Positions 19,345 to 30,600 of a stretch of DNA of 64,000 bases are shown here, one piece after another. Position numbers and translations under genes: made by a program. The notes below the pieces were generated by a model. The model was not told where the DNA came from and did not search any database. It saw only the letters and a list, made by a program, of their open reading frames with translations. The DNA comes from Buchnera aphidicola (Cinara piceae) (GTDB lineage: Bacteria; Pseudomonadota; Gammaproteobacteria; Enterobacterales; Enterobacteriaceae): NCBI RefSeq assembly GCF_900699035.1, contig NZ_LR217739.1, positions 310,001-374,000 on the forward strand, written 5' to 3'. Within the stretch, counting starts at the first letter, position 1, and each line of letters starts with the position of its first letter.

Positions 19345-20457
19345 TTAACTTATTAATATATTTAAAATACGACGTAATGGTTCTGCAGCTCCCCATAATA
19401 ATTGATCTCCTACAGAAAAAGCAGACAAATATTTTTTTCCTATATTCATTTTTTTAATCCTTCCTATGGGAACATCTAAAGTACCTGAAACTGTTAAAGG
19501 GTTTAAGTGATTTATTGTAGAACTAAAATCATTTTGAACGACTTTAACCCATATATTATGTGAAGAAATTAATGACTCAATTTCTTTTATAGAAATATCA
19601 CAATTTAATTTTATAGTAAAAGCTTGACTGTGACAGCGTAAAGAAGGAACGCGCACACATATACCATCAATAGGAATATATTTATCAGAATTTAATATTT
19701 TATTTGTTTCTACAGAGCCTTTCCATTCTTCTTTTGTTTGTCCATTATCTATAGACTTGTCAATCCATGGAATTAAATTACCTAATAAAGGAGATTTTAT
19801 TTTTTTTTCAGAATAATTTATACTATTTAATGAATTAGTAAATACTTTTTCTATTTCTAGTATAGATTTTTTTGAAGAAATAAGATAACTAGAGATATTT
19901 TTATAAACAAATCCAATTTGTTCTAATAATTCTAACATCGATTTAGAACCACTACCTGATACAGACTGATATGTAGAAACAGAAATCCAATCAATAAGTT
20001 TATGAGAAAATAAACCTCCTAAAGCCATTAACATTAAACTGACAGTACAATTTCCACCTACAAATGTTTTAATTCCATTATTTATACCAGTTTGTATAGA
20101 ACTTAAATTAATTGGATCTAATACAATAATTGATTCTTTATTCATTCTTAAAAATGAAGATGCATCAATCCAATAACCCTTCCAACCAAATTTCTTTAAT
20201 TTTAGATAAATATGTCGTGTATATTTTTCTCCTTGACATGAAACAATAATATCCAATGTGATTAAATAATCAATATTATATGCATCTTCTAAATTGGAAG
20301 AAATACAATTTAATACTTTAGGAGATACAGAATTAAATTGAGATGTAGTAAAAAAAACTGAACGAAAATTAGCAAAATCATTATTTTTTTGTAAACGATT
20401 TAATAAAACTGACCCCACCATCCCTCTCCAACCAACAAAACCAACTAATTTTTTCAT
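19345..20457 (-). CDS. asd: Aspartate-semialdehyde dehydrogenase
   Basis: NADPH-dependent reduction of aspartyl-4-phosphate, at the branch to lysine, threonine and methionine. It is 370 residues (E. coli 367). N-terminal GFVGWRGMVGSVL is the dinucleotide-binding loop; GGNCTVSLM carries the catalytic cysteine; CVRVPSLRCHSQAFTIKL carries the catalytic histidine; DVPIGRIKKM and GDQLLWGAAEPLRR near the end are family-specific. GAGGAA lies just upstream of the ATG. It stands alone, convergent with tusA, with a 503-base gap upstream. Confidence 0.97.
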   Translation of the reverse strand: MKKLVGFVGWRGMVGSVLLNRLQKNNDFANFRSVFFTTSQFNSVSPKVLNCISSNLEDAYNIDYLITLDIIVSCQGEKYTRHIYLKLKKFGWKGYWIDASSFLRMNKESIIVLDPINLSSIQTGINNGIKTFVGGNCTVSLMLMALGGLFSHKLIDWISVSTYQSVSGSGSKSMLELLEQIGFVYKNISSYLISSKKSILEIEKVFTNSLNSINYSEKKIKSPLLGNLIPWIDKSIDNGQTKEEWKGSVETNKILNSDKYIPIDGICVRVPSLRCHSQAFTIKLNCDISIKEIESLISSHNIWVKVVQNDFSSTINHLNPLTVSGTLDVPIGRIKKMNIGKKYLSAFSVGDQLLWGAAEPLRRILNILIS

Positions 20458-20960
20458 AGTTCCTCAATTATTTTTAAAAATTATATTACATTGATAATAA
20501 AAATTATTGTTCTATAAAAATATAACATTTATATTTTTAATAAATATTAATTAAATATTATTAATCCATAAAAAATGTTTATTATAAATTTTTACCTAAA
20601 ATTATTAAGATGATATTTATTATACTATATAAGTAATGTATTTGTTATACAATCAAAAAAACTAATACTTTTTAGTAAAAAATCAATATATTCAAACATA
20701 ATTATATATAATATTATTTATATACTCTATATATAATAGATATATTAATAATATTATTACTATAATAATACAAAAAATTACATTTAAAATTTATATTGTA
20801 GTAAAATATTAAACAATATATAAATATATATATTTATATATGTTAATAATATTAAAAATAAAATATATTTTTTATATAAATTATAAAATTACATATTAAC
20901 CTAAAACGATTAGTATTATATTATATATATTTTTACGTAAAAATTTAGGGAATAAAAAAA
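20458..20960. other. Divergent gap between asd and pgk
   Basis: About 500 bases of nearly pure A+T between divergent genes; it must contain both promoters. A short palindrome ATTTTTACGTAAAAAT (20929-20944) sits just before the pgk ribosome-binding site AGGGA. Several TATAAT-like boxes occur, but none has a clear -35 partner. No remnant gene is recognisable. Confidence 0.5.
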
Positions 20961-22109
20961 ATGATACATATGAAAGATATTGATTTAAAAAATAAAAGAG
21001 TATTCATTAGATTAGACTTAAATGTTCCGTTATATAATAATAAAATTACATCTAGCGCACGTATTGATTGTTCTATTCCTACCATTCAACTAGCATTAAA
21101 AAAACATGCAAAAATTATAATAGCTTCCCATTTAGGGAGACCTGAAGAAGGAAAATACAATGAAAAATTCTCTTTATTTCCAATATTTAAATATTTAAAA
21201 AAAAAATTACCAGAAGTAAACATAATTTTTTCTAAAAATTATTTACAGGGAATTAAAATAGAATCTAATCAAATTGTTGTATTAGAAAACGTTAGATTTA
21301 ATTATGGGGAAACAAAAAATGATATAGATTTGTCTAAAAAATATGCTAATTTATGTGATATTTTTGTTATGGATGCTTTTGCTACAGCTCATAGAATAGA
21401 ATCTTCTACATATGGAATTTGTGATTTTGTAAAACAAGCATGTATTGGTCCATTATTATTTTCAGAAATAAAAATATTAAAAAATATATTTAATAAACCA
21501 ATACATCCTGTAGTAACAGTAATAGGTGGAGCAAAAGTATCAACAAAATTTAAATTATTAAATTCATTACTAAAAATTACAGATAGTATGTTAGTGGGCG
21601 GAGGAATTGCTAATACATTCATCTCTACAAATTATTCCATAGGAAAATCTCTGTACGAAAAAAGTTTTCAAGAAAAAGCAAAGAAATTATATGAAACAAA
21701 AAAAATATTTTTACCAATTGATTCTCGTGTTTGTACATCATTTTCTATAAAATCAAAATCAAAAATAAAATTAATATCAAATATATTACCAAATGAAGAA
21801 ATATTAGATATTGGAGATCAAACTATAAAAAATTATAAGGAAGTAATAAAAAAAGCAAAAACAATAATTTGGAATGGTCCTATGGGTGTATTTGAATTTC
21901 CAAATTTTAGAAAAGGAACGGAAGAAATAGCTAAATCTATTGCAAATAGTTCTTCTTTTTCTATTGCTGGAGGAGGTGATACTATAGCTGTAATTGATCT
22001 ATTTAATCTAAAAAATAAAATTTCTTATATTTCTACCGGAGGGGGGTCTTTCTTAAAATTTATAGAAAATAAAACATTACCAATTCTCGAAAGATTAAAA
22101 AAATTTTAA
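20961..22109 (+). CDS. pgk: Phosphoglycerate kinase
   Basis: Glycolytic 1,3-bisphosphoglycerate + ADP to 3-phosphoglycerate + ATP. It is 382 residues (E. coli 387). RVFIRLDLNVP, SHLGRPEEG, VLENVRFNYGE, DAFATAHR, the hinge VTVIGGAKVSTK, WNGPMGVFEF and the nucleotide loop GGGDTIAVI are all present. TTTAGGGA precedes the ATG at 20961. First gene of a pgk-fbaA-mscS cluster that keeps the E. coli order. Confidence 0.97.
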   Translation: MIHMKDIDLKNKRVFIRLDLNVPLYNNKITSSARIDCSIPTIQLALKKHAKIIIASHLGRPEEGKYNEKFSLFPIFKYLKKKLPEVNIIFSKNYLQGIKIESNQIVVLENVRFNYGETKNDIDLSKKYANLCDIFVMDAFATAHRIESSTYGICDFVKQACIGPLLFSEIKILKNIFNKPIHPVVTVIGGAKVSTKFKLLNSLLKITDSMLVGGGIANTFISTNYSIGKSLYEKSFQEKAKKLYETKKIFLPIDSRVCTSFSIKSKSKIKLISNILPNEEILDIGDQTIKNYKEVIKKAKTIIWNGPMGVFEFPNFRKGTEEIAKSIANSSSFSIAGGGDTIAVIDLFNLKNKISYISTGGGSFLKFIENKTLPILERLKKF

Positions 22110-22184
22110 AACTACTATTTAAAAAATCATTTATAAAATATTTAATAAAATATTAATATATTTATCAAATAGGAAAAAAATATC

Positions 22185-23261
22185 ATGTGTAAAATTTTAG
22201 ATATTATTAAACCTGGGGTACTAAATTCTGACGAAATGAAAATTATATTTTCTTTAGCCAAAAAAAATAAATTTGCTATACCAGCTATCAATTGTATTAA
22301 TACAGATTCAATAAATAGTGTTTTAGAAGCAGCGTCAGAGACAGGCTCACCTATAATTATACAATTTTCTTATGGAGGATCAGAATTTATAAGCGGTTTA
22401 GGACTAAAAAAGAAAGAATATTTTAATGCGATAAAAGGATCTATATCAGGAGCAAATCATGTTCATTTAATATCTAAATATTATAACGTTCCCGTAATAT
22501 TACATACTGATCATTGTGATTTTAATCATCTACCTTGGATCAATGGATTACTAAAAGAAGGAAAAAAATTTTTTAAAAGATACGGTCGTCCTTTATTCTC
22601 ATCTCATATGATAGATTTGTCAAAAGAAAATATTCAAAAAAATATTAAGATTTCATCAAAATATTTAAAAAAACTAACTCATTTAAATATGATTTTAGAA
22701 ATGGAATTAGGTTGTACTGGTGGGGAAGAAGATGGAATCGATAATACCCAGATCAATAAAAAATTATTATATACTGATACACAAGATATTTATCTTGCTT
22801 TTAATCAATTAAATAAAATTAGTGATAATTTTATTATGGCGGCATCATTTGGGAATATACATGGTGTATATCAACCAGGACAAATAAAATTAAAACCTTC
22901 AATTTTAAAAAAAGCACAAAAATATATCAGTATAATGAACAAATTACCAAATAATCCTCTTAATTTTGTTTTTCATGGTGGATCAGGGACGAGTTTAATC
23001 GATATTAAAAAATCTATTAATTATGGTGTTGTAAAATTTAATATTGATACCGATATGCAATGGAATTATTGGAAAGGTGTATTAGATTTCTACATACATA
23101 ATAAAGAATACTTAAAAAGTCAATTAGGTAATACATTAGGGGCAAATAAACCAAATAAAAAATATTATGATCCAAGAGTGTGGATAAGAAGAGCGCAAAA
23201 AAGCTCTATAAGACATTTAAAAAAAATTTTTACTATACTTAATTCACATAATAAATTATAA
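22185..23261 (+). CDS. fbaA: Fructose-bisphosphate aldolase, class II
   Basis: Zinc-dependent reversible cleavage of fructose-1,6-bisphosphate. It is 358 residues (E. coli 359). Zinc ligands and catalytic residues are visible in ILHTDHCDFN, MELGCTGGEEDGID, FGNIHGVY and FVFHGGSGTS; NIDTDMQWNYW and PNKKYYDPRVW at the end are diagnostic of the E. coli type. It starts 75 bases after pgk and is likely in the same transcript. It ends in TAA. Confidence 0.97.
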   Translation: MCKILDIIKPGVLNSDEMKIIFSLAKKNKFAIPAINCINTDSINSVLEAASETGSPIIIQFSYGGSEFISGLGLKKKEYFNAIKGSISGANHVHLISKYYNVPVILHTDHCDFNHLPWINGLLKEGKKFFKRYGRPLFSSHMIDLSKENIQKNIKISSKYLKKLTHLNMILEMELGCTGGEEDGIDNTQINKKLLYTDTQDIYLAFNQLNKISDNFIMAASFGNIHGVYQPGQIKLKPSILKKAQKYISIMNKLPNNPLNFVFHGGSGTSLIDIKKSINYGVVKFNIDTDMQWNYWKGVLDFYIHNKEYLKSQLGNTLGANKPNKKYYDPRVWIRRAQKSSIRHLKKIFTILNSHNKL

Positions 23262-23481
23262 ATATTTTAAATATATATTTTTATTATGAAAAAATAATTA
23301 TATATCTAACATATAGATTTTATTATTTAAAATAAAAAATATTATTATAATTTATACAAAATTAAATATATAAATATTTAATTACATAAAAATTTTTAAA
23401 ATTAATTTAATTAATAAATTACTTTTTATTACTATAATTAAATAAAAATATTTATTTTCAATAATCTATAAAAAATAGAAA

Positions 23482-24390
23482 ATGTATAAAAAAATTATTG
23501 TCATAAAAAAAATAATAGAAAAATTATATATAATAGATTATGTTAATAATATAGGTTTTTGTTTTTTATGGGATAAACAAATCTTCCTATCTTATCTAAT
23601 TAATTTATTTTTTGCAATTCTTGTGATAGCTATTGGTTTTTTTATTAGTCAACTTTTCGCAAATATAGCAAAAAAATTATTGTCGCTACGACATATAGAC
23701 AATACAATTTCAGGGTTTTTATCTACTTTAGCACGTTATGTTGTAATTACATTTACATGTATTGTAGCTTTAGGACAAATAGGCGTACAAACAAATTCAA
23801 TAATTACTATTATAGGGGCTGCCGGGATGGCAGTTGGGTTGGCGCTACAGGGATCATTATCTAATTTTGCAGCTGGTGTACTATTAGTTTTATTAAGACC
23901 TTTAAGAACAAATGAATATGTTAATTTAGGTAACGCCGCTGGAACTGTATTAAACGTACATATATTTTATACTACATTAAAAACATTAGATGGAAAAATT
24001 ATTGTTATTCCTAACGGTAGAATTGTTGCTGGTAATATTATTAATTATTCACGTGAACCAATACGTAGAAATCAATTTGTTATCACCGTTGCATATGATT
24101 CAGATGTAGATCTAGTAATTTCAGTGCTACAACAGGTTCTTGATAAAGAAGAACGTGTATTAAAACATCCAGGTAACTTTGTTGGATTAAATGAATTTTC
24201 ACCATCATCATTAAAATTTGTTGTCAAATGTTGGTGTCATACAAAGGAACTAAGTGCAGTATACTCAGACTTAATGCTTAAATTTAAAAAAGCACTTGAT
24301 GAACATAATATCATAATCCCTTACACAAAAATGGATATTTATTTATATAAAAAAATATATAAAATATTAAAAAAAAATAAAAAAAAATAA
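23482..24390 (+). CDS. mscS: Small-conductance mechanosensitive channel
   Basis: Inner-membrane heptameric channel that opens under membrane tension and releases solutes on osmotic downshock. It is 302 residues (E. coli 286). Transmembrane segments lie around residues 35-60, 75-100 and 105-135; the pore helix has the packed Gly/Ala pattern AAGMAVGLALQGSLSNFAAG. The beta domain has DGKIIVIPNGRIVAGNIINYSREP. Protein and base composition are much less eroded than the neighbours, pointing to strong selection. The N-terminal extension (first 20 residues) is lysine-rich and not conserved, so a later start is possible. It follows fbaA as in E. coli. Confidence 0.94.
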   Translation: MYKKIIVIKKIIEKLYIIDYVNNIGFCFLWDKQIFLSYLINLFFAILVIAIGFFISQLFANIAKKLLSLRHIDNTISGFLSTLARYVVITFTCIVALGQIGVQTNSIITIIGAAGMAVGLALQGSLSNFAAGVLLVLLRPLRTNEYVNLGNAAGTVLNVHIFYTTLKTLDGKIIVIPNGRIVAGNIINYSREPIRRNQFVITVAYDSDVDLVISVLQQVLDKEERVLKHPGNFVGLNEFSPSSLKFVVKCWCHTKELSAVYSDLMLKFKKALDEHNIIIPYTKMDIYLYKKIYKILKKNKKK

Positions 24391-24425
24391 AAAGAAAGAA
24401 AAAAATAATATATAATTAAGAAAAA

Positions 24426-24456
24426 TTAGGCGTAGAATTAATTTTTTCTACGCTAA
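24426..24456. terminator. GC-containing hairpin between mscS and recC
   Basis: GCGTAGAA (24430-24437) pairs with TTCTACGC (24446-24453); TTA and TAA extend the stem past one bulged G. The loop is TTAATTTT. It lies 36 bases after mscS and 31 before recC. On the plus strand no T-run follows; on the minus strand one does. Probably the 3' end structure of the pgk-fbaA-mscS transcript. Confidence 0.55.
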
Positions 24457-24486
24457 ACAATAATATTAATTATATTTTGGAATAAT

Positions 24487-27400
24487 ATGTTAAAAATATA
24501 TCAATCAAATCAAATAAATTTTCTTTTAAAAAAAATTTGCAAAAAAATTATGTCAAAAACAAATAAAAATATTTTTCATGAAGAAATATTTTTAATTGAT
24601 AATATTAATATAAAAAAATGGATAGAAATATACATTTCTAAAAATAAAAACATTAGCATGAATATAAAATATATAATAATTTCAAAATTTTTTATTAATT
24701 TAATCAGAAATACAAATTACAAAAAAAAATATAAAATGCCTATTTTATTTAAAAAACAAAGTCTAGAATGGATTATCATGTCGATTATCAACGATAAAAA
24801 AAAAAGTTCATTTTTAAAAAAATATGGTATATATTACAATAATTTTGACTTTTGTTCCTACATGGCAAAAATTTTTATTAAATATATTTTTTTTAAACCT
24901 GAATTAATATATACATGGGAAACAGAAAAAAAAAGTAATTCATCTAAAATTTTATATGTATGGCAAAAAAAATTATGGAAAATAATAATAAAAAAAATCA
25001 AAAAATTAAAAGAAAATAACTTTACTGAAATAATAAATAATTTTTTACAAAATAAAAATTATCTTTTAAAAACTATTCCAAAAAAAATATTTATACTATC
25101 TATTATACCAATAAATCCATTTATAAATTTTATAATACATATCATTAAAGATATTACTTCAATATATTTATTTCAATACCAGTTTCATAAAAAAGAATAT
25201 AAACATATCAATTTTACACTTAATTTCTTTAAAAAAAGAAATATATTACCTCAAAAAAAAGAAATAAAAAATAATTCTTATATAAAAAAAAATTTTTTTT
25301 TCATAAACCTTATTCAAAAAATATTTTACATATTTTACAATATGATTTATTTAACAGATCATTTTACAAAAAAAACATAAAAAAAAAATTTTATATCAAT
25401 GACCGTTCTATTTATATACATAAATGTTACTCATATTTACAAGAAATTCAAATATTATATGAACATATAATTAATATACTAAATACTGACAAAAAAATAA
25501 AACCACATAATATTCTTATTACTTCTAATAATATAAGTCCCTATTTATTTTATATTAATCAAATATTTTATTCCTTACTACCTAATAATTCTTATTTTTA
25601 TAATCCCGATGAAAATATTCTAAAAAAAAATATTTTGTTAATAATAAAAAAAATATTAAAAATTAAAAAAAATCGGTTTGAATATTCTTGGGTTTTATCT
25701 CTTTTGGACGAAAAATTATTAAGAAAAAAATTTTCCATAAAATCCAGTGACATTAAGATCCTTTATAAAATTATATCAGATTTAAATGTTCGATTCGGTT
25801 TTGATGCAAAACATTTTAAAAAAATATCTATTCCAAATATTAATACATATTCATGGAGTTATGCAATTAATCGAATTATAACAGGATTTTGGTTACAAAA
25901 AAAATATTCAATATTAAATAATATATCTGTATATAATGTATCTTCTAATGAACGAAACATTTTACTAGGTAATTTTATTAATTTAATTAATAAATTAAAT
26001 AAATTAAGAAAAAAAATATTAAATAAAAAATTATTAAAAAACTGGTTAAACATTATTCCTCAAATAATAAAAGAATTTTTTTATATACCTTTAAAATATA
26101 AAATATTTTTTTTTAAATTGGAAAATATATGGAAAAAAATTATATTAAATGGAATAATTATAAATTATAAAAAAAAGATATCAATTGATTGTTTATTAAA
26201 ACAATTCTTTCAATATAATTTTTCATTATATAAAACAAATACATTTATGTCGGGATATATTAATATTATGAATTTCAATAAAATTAGAATTATTCCATTT
26301 AAAATGATTTGTATAATAGGATGTGACCAAGAAAATCTATCATTATATACACAAACAAATATACTCAATTTAATAAATCAAAAAATTTATCAAAATAATA
26401 AGAATATTTTTTTTGAAACAGTGCTATCTACTCAAAAATATTTATTTTGTAGTTATACAAAAAATATAAAAACAGAAAAAAAAAATTATCCATCAAAATA
26501 TATTACTGATATTTTGTATTATATAAAAAAAAATTTTTATATTACAAATAAAAACAAATATAATAAAAAAAAAATTCATATTTTAAAACAAGTATATATA
26601 AATAATAAAAATAAATTAAATTATTCATATTTAATAAATTATAATGTAGAGAAATTTTCTAAAGAAAAAAAAGATATAAAAAAATACAAAAAGATTAATT
26701 TTATTATTAAAAAAAATATTCCAATAACAGAATTAATAAATTTCTGGAAAAATCCAATTCAATATTTTTTTAAAAAAAATTTAAATATATATATTTTAAA
26801 TAATATAAAAAATCAACTATCAGAAGATGAATTATTTCATATACCTTCTTTAGATAAGTATATTATAAAAAATAAAATATTAAAATATTATTTATTGAAA
26901 AAAAATACTAAAAGTTTATTTAAAAAATTTCAATTAAAAAATCAATTACCACATGATCATATAGGAAAAATATTATGGAAAGAAGAAGAAAAAAAAATAT
27001 ATTTATTATCTAATCAGATTAATAAAATTAAAAATTCTCCTAAAGAAATTAGTTTTAATTTAAAAATAAAAAAATATAAATTATCAGGAAAAATTAAAGA
27101 AATCAATAAACTAAATCTGATTCATTGGTGCACAAATAAAATTAATTTTAAGGAAATAATATCCTTATGGATAGAACATTTAGTTTTTTGTATTTTAAAA
27201 AAATCTTCAAAAAGTATTTTATTAGGGATTAATAATACTAATATTAAATTTTCTTATTTAACAAAAATAAAAGCTGAAAAATATTTAAAAAAATATATTC
27301 AAGGATATCTAGATGGATTAAAAAAACCATTATTAATATTAAAATCTGGAATAATTTGGTTACAATCAATATATATGAAAAAATTTAATATAATAAAAAA

Positions 27401-27611
27401 CGATAAATACAATATAAATATTGCAAAAAAAAATTTTTTAAAAGAATGGAATGGAAATTCATTTTATAAAGGTGAAAAAAAAAATATTTATATAAAAAAA
27501 TTAATTCCAAAAATAAATCCTATAATTATAAAAAAAATATGTCGTACTTGCGAATATTGGTTATTACCTATATTTAAAAATACTAATATTAGAAAATATC
27601 ACATTAAATAA
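24487..27611 (+). pseudogene. recC: Exonuclease V gamma subunit RecC, frame broken at an A9/T9 tract
   Basis: Chi-reading subunit of RecBCD. The first frame (24487-25380, 297 codons) matches the RecC N-terminus (IYQSNQINFLL..., KKQSLEWIIMS). The second phase is open from 25275 to the TAA at 27611 and gives the rest: HKPYSKNILHILQYDLF and RSIYIHKCYSYLQEIQILYEH align with E. coli RecC segments, then IIGCDQENL, WIEHLVFC, KGEKKNIYIKKL. The phases change in the run of nine A (25284-25292) and nine T (25293-25301). One added base gives about 1041 residues (E. coli 1122). The frame is conserved for over 2.3 kb after the break, and recB and recD are intact, so slippage rescue is plausible. I call it pseudogene only because it cannot be read through as written. 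Confidence 0.8.
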
Positions 27612-27642
27612 TAACTCATTAAATGATTCATCTATAAAAGAA

Positions 27643-30600
27643 ATGAGAAATAAAATGAAATATGAACCTTTCGATATAAAAAAAATACCAAGTCAAGGTA
27701 TTACGTTAATAGAAGCTTCAGCAGGAACGGGAAAAACTTCGTCTATTATTTTTTTATACATACGTTTTATTTTAAATATTGGTACAAAAAAATCATATTC
27801 AAAACCTTTATCAATCAATGAAATACTTATTGTTACATTTACTGAATCATCAAAAAATGAATTAAAAAAAAGATTATATAAAAAAATTTGTCAATTATAT
27901 CATATATGCAAAAAAAAAACAAAAAAAAATAATGAATTATCAGAAATTATTAAAGATATAAAAAATTTTAAAAAAACTATCAATTTATTAAAAAAAGTAA
28001 AAAAAAATATTGATTCAATCATGATATATACACTTCATGGTTTTTTTCGATATATATTGTTAGAACAAAAATTTTTATGTAAACAAAAAATATATAAAAA
28101 AATATTATCTAACATAAAAAAAATACAAGTTGAATCTACAAAAGATTTTTGGAGAAAATGTATTTATAGTATAAATAAAAAAATAGTCGAAATGATTATA
28201 AAAAAATGGAAAACACCACAACAATTTTTTTTATATATATATACATTGTTAAATCAAAAAAATATAGAATTTAAATATCATTTTCCAAAAAATGCTAATT
28301 TAAATGAAAAATATAATGATATAATTAAAGTTATAAAAAAAACAAAAAAAATATGGGAAAAAAAAGAAAAGGAAATCAAAAATTTAATAAAAAATATTAC
28401 TCTTAATAATAGAATATATAATAAAAAAAATCTAAATATATGGTATACACAAATAAGTGTATGGTCGAAAAATAAAACAGTAGATTGCTCATTTCCTAGA
28501 ATACTACAATATTTTCAATATCATAAAATACAAAAAAATAAAAAATTAAAAGATTATACTAAATACATATTTTTTAAATATATAGAAAAAATATTTTTTA
28601 CTTATAATTTATTTTTTGAATATTTTATTTATTTTTCTTTAAAAACTATTTCACAGATAATTGAAAATAAAAAAAAAGAAAAAAATGGATTAGAGTTTAA
28701 TGATTTAAATAAAATAATGTGGAAGCAAATAAAATTAAAAAAATCTATTATAAAACAAAATATATTAAAAAAATATACTATTACAATAATTGATGAGTGT
28801 CAAGATATTGACGATACTCAATTTAATATATTTTATTCATTATATAATAAAGAAAAAAATAAATCACTTATTTTAATTGGAGACCCTAAACAATCTATAT
28901 ATAGTTTTAGAGGGGCTAATATATTTTGGTATTTAACGTTTAAAAAAAAAATAAAAAAACATTTTTTTTTAAAAAAAAATTTTCGTTCATCCGAAAATAT
29001 TGTTACTGGAGTTAATATATTATTTTCTCAAATTAAAAAACCATTTATCTTCAAAGAAGTTAATTTTCAACCATCATCTGTATATTCAGGGAATAAAAAT
29101 TTTCAATTTACTGTTAATAACACTAAACAACCAGCATTTCAATTTATTTTTGAAAATAAAAAAATAATCACTAAAAAAGAATATTATTCATGGATTTCTA
29201 AAGAATGTGCAAATTCAATATATAATTGGTTATTTCATGCATCGAAAAACAAATCTTTTATTGAACTAAAAAACAAAAAAAAACGTACACTTAAACCTAA
29301 TGATATAGCAATTTTAATAAAAAATAAGTATGAAGCATCTATTATTAAAAAAGAACTAGAAAAAAAGGGAATTAAAACAATTTATACATCTCAAAAAAAT
29401 AATATTTTTCATACTATAGAAACAAAAGAAATAATATGTATTCTTGATTCTATAATTGATTTATCAAATGAATTAAAATTTCAGAGATTATTAATTACAC
29501 AAATATTTAAAAAAAATATTTATGACATTAATTTAATAAACCAAAAAAAAGAATTATATTTTTCTTTATTAAAAAAATTAAAAAAATACTATATAATTTG
29601 GAATACATTAGGTATTTCAAAAATGATGATAGAAATAATAATTGATTTTAATATTCAAATTTCATCTATAGATTTAAAAAAAAATAATATTAATATACAA
29701 AATATTATTTTACTAGCTGAAATATTAGAAAAAAAAAACAAAAAAATTAAAAACAAATTTTTATTAATTACATGGTTAAAAAAAAAAATTGTACAAAATA
29801 ATACAGAGAATAATAATGAAAATAACAAACAAAAATACAACAATACTGTAGATCAAAAATGTATAAAAATAATTACTATATATAAATCAAAAGGATTAGA
29901 ATATCCGATAGTATGGATTCCTTTTTTTAGTAATTTTCAAACAAAAGATAATCATATATTTTTTTGTAAAAAAAAAATGAAAAATATAATTGACTTAAAA
30001 AACAAAAAAAATAGTTATAAATTATCTATACAAGAAAAATTATCAGAAGATATCCGTTTACTTTATGTTGCTTTAACACGAAGTATACTACATTGTAGTA
30101 TAGGAATGGCGGTAGTAAAAAGAAAAAAAATGAATAAAAAAATTTATACTAATTTTCATAAAAGTAGTCTAGGGTTTTTAATACAAAAAGGAAAAAAACT
30201 TAGCTTTGATAAACTAAAAAAAGTAATTCAGAATATAAAAAAAAATACAGAAATTTTTTCAATAAACAAACCAATCAAAAAATCAATAAAAAAAACAATA
30301 ATATATAAACAAAAAAATTTTAAAAAAAACACAATAATTAATATAAGATTATTAAAAAAAATAAAAAATCCCTGGACTAGAATTAGTTTTTCCAAAATTA
30401 TGCAATATAATTCACTTCAAAAAAAAAATAATATTGAAATAAATATTGAAAATAACAAAATTATATATCCTATAAAAAACACTATATCTTCTAAAATAAA
30501 TATTTATAAATTTCCACCTGGAAGAGAATATGGAATATATTTACATAATATTTTAAAAAAAATAAAATTTTCAAATACAAAAAATATACGAGAAATTATT

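Noticed and set aside
20929-20944. Palindrome just before pgk as an operator
   Set aside because: Short, almost all A/T and without a known regulator; noted in the gap description only.
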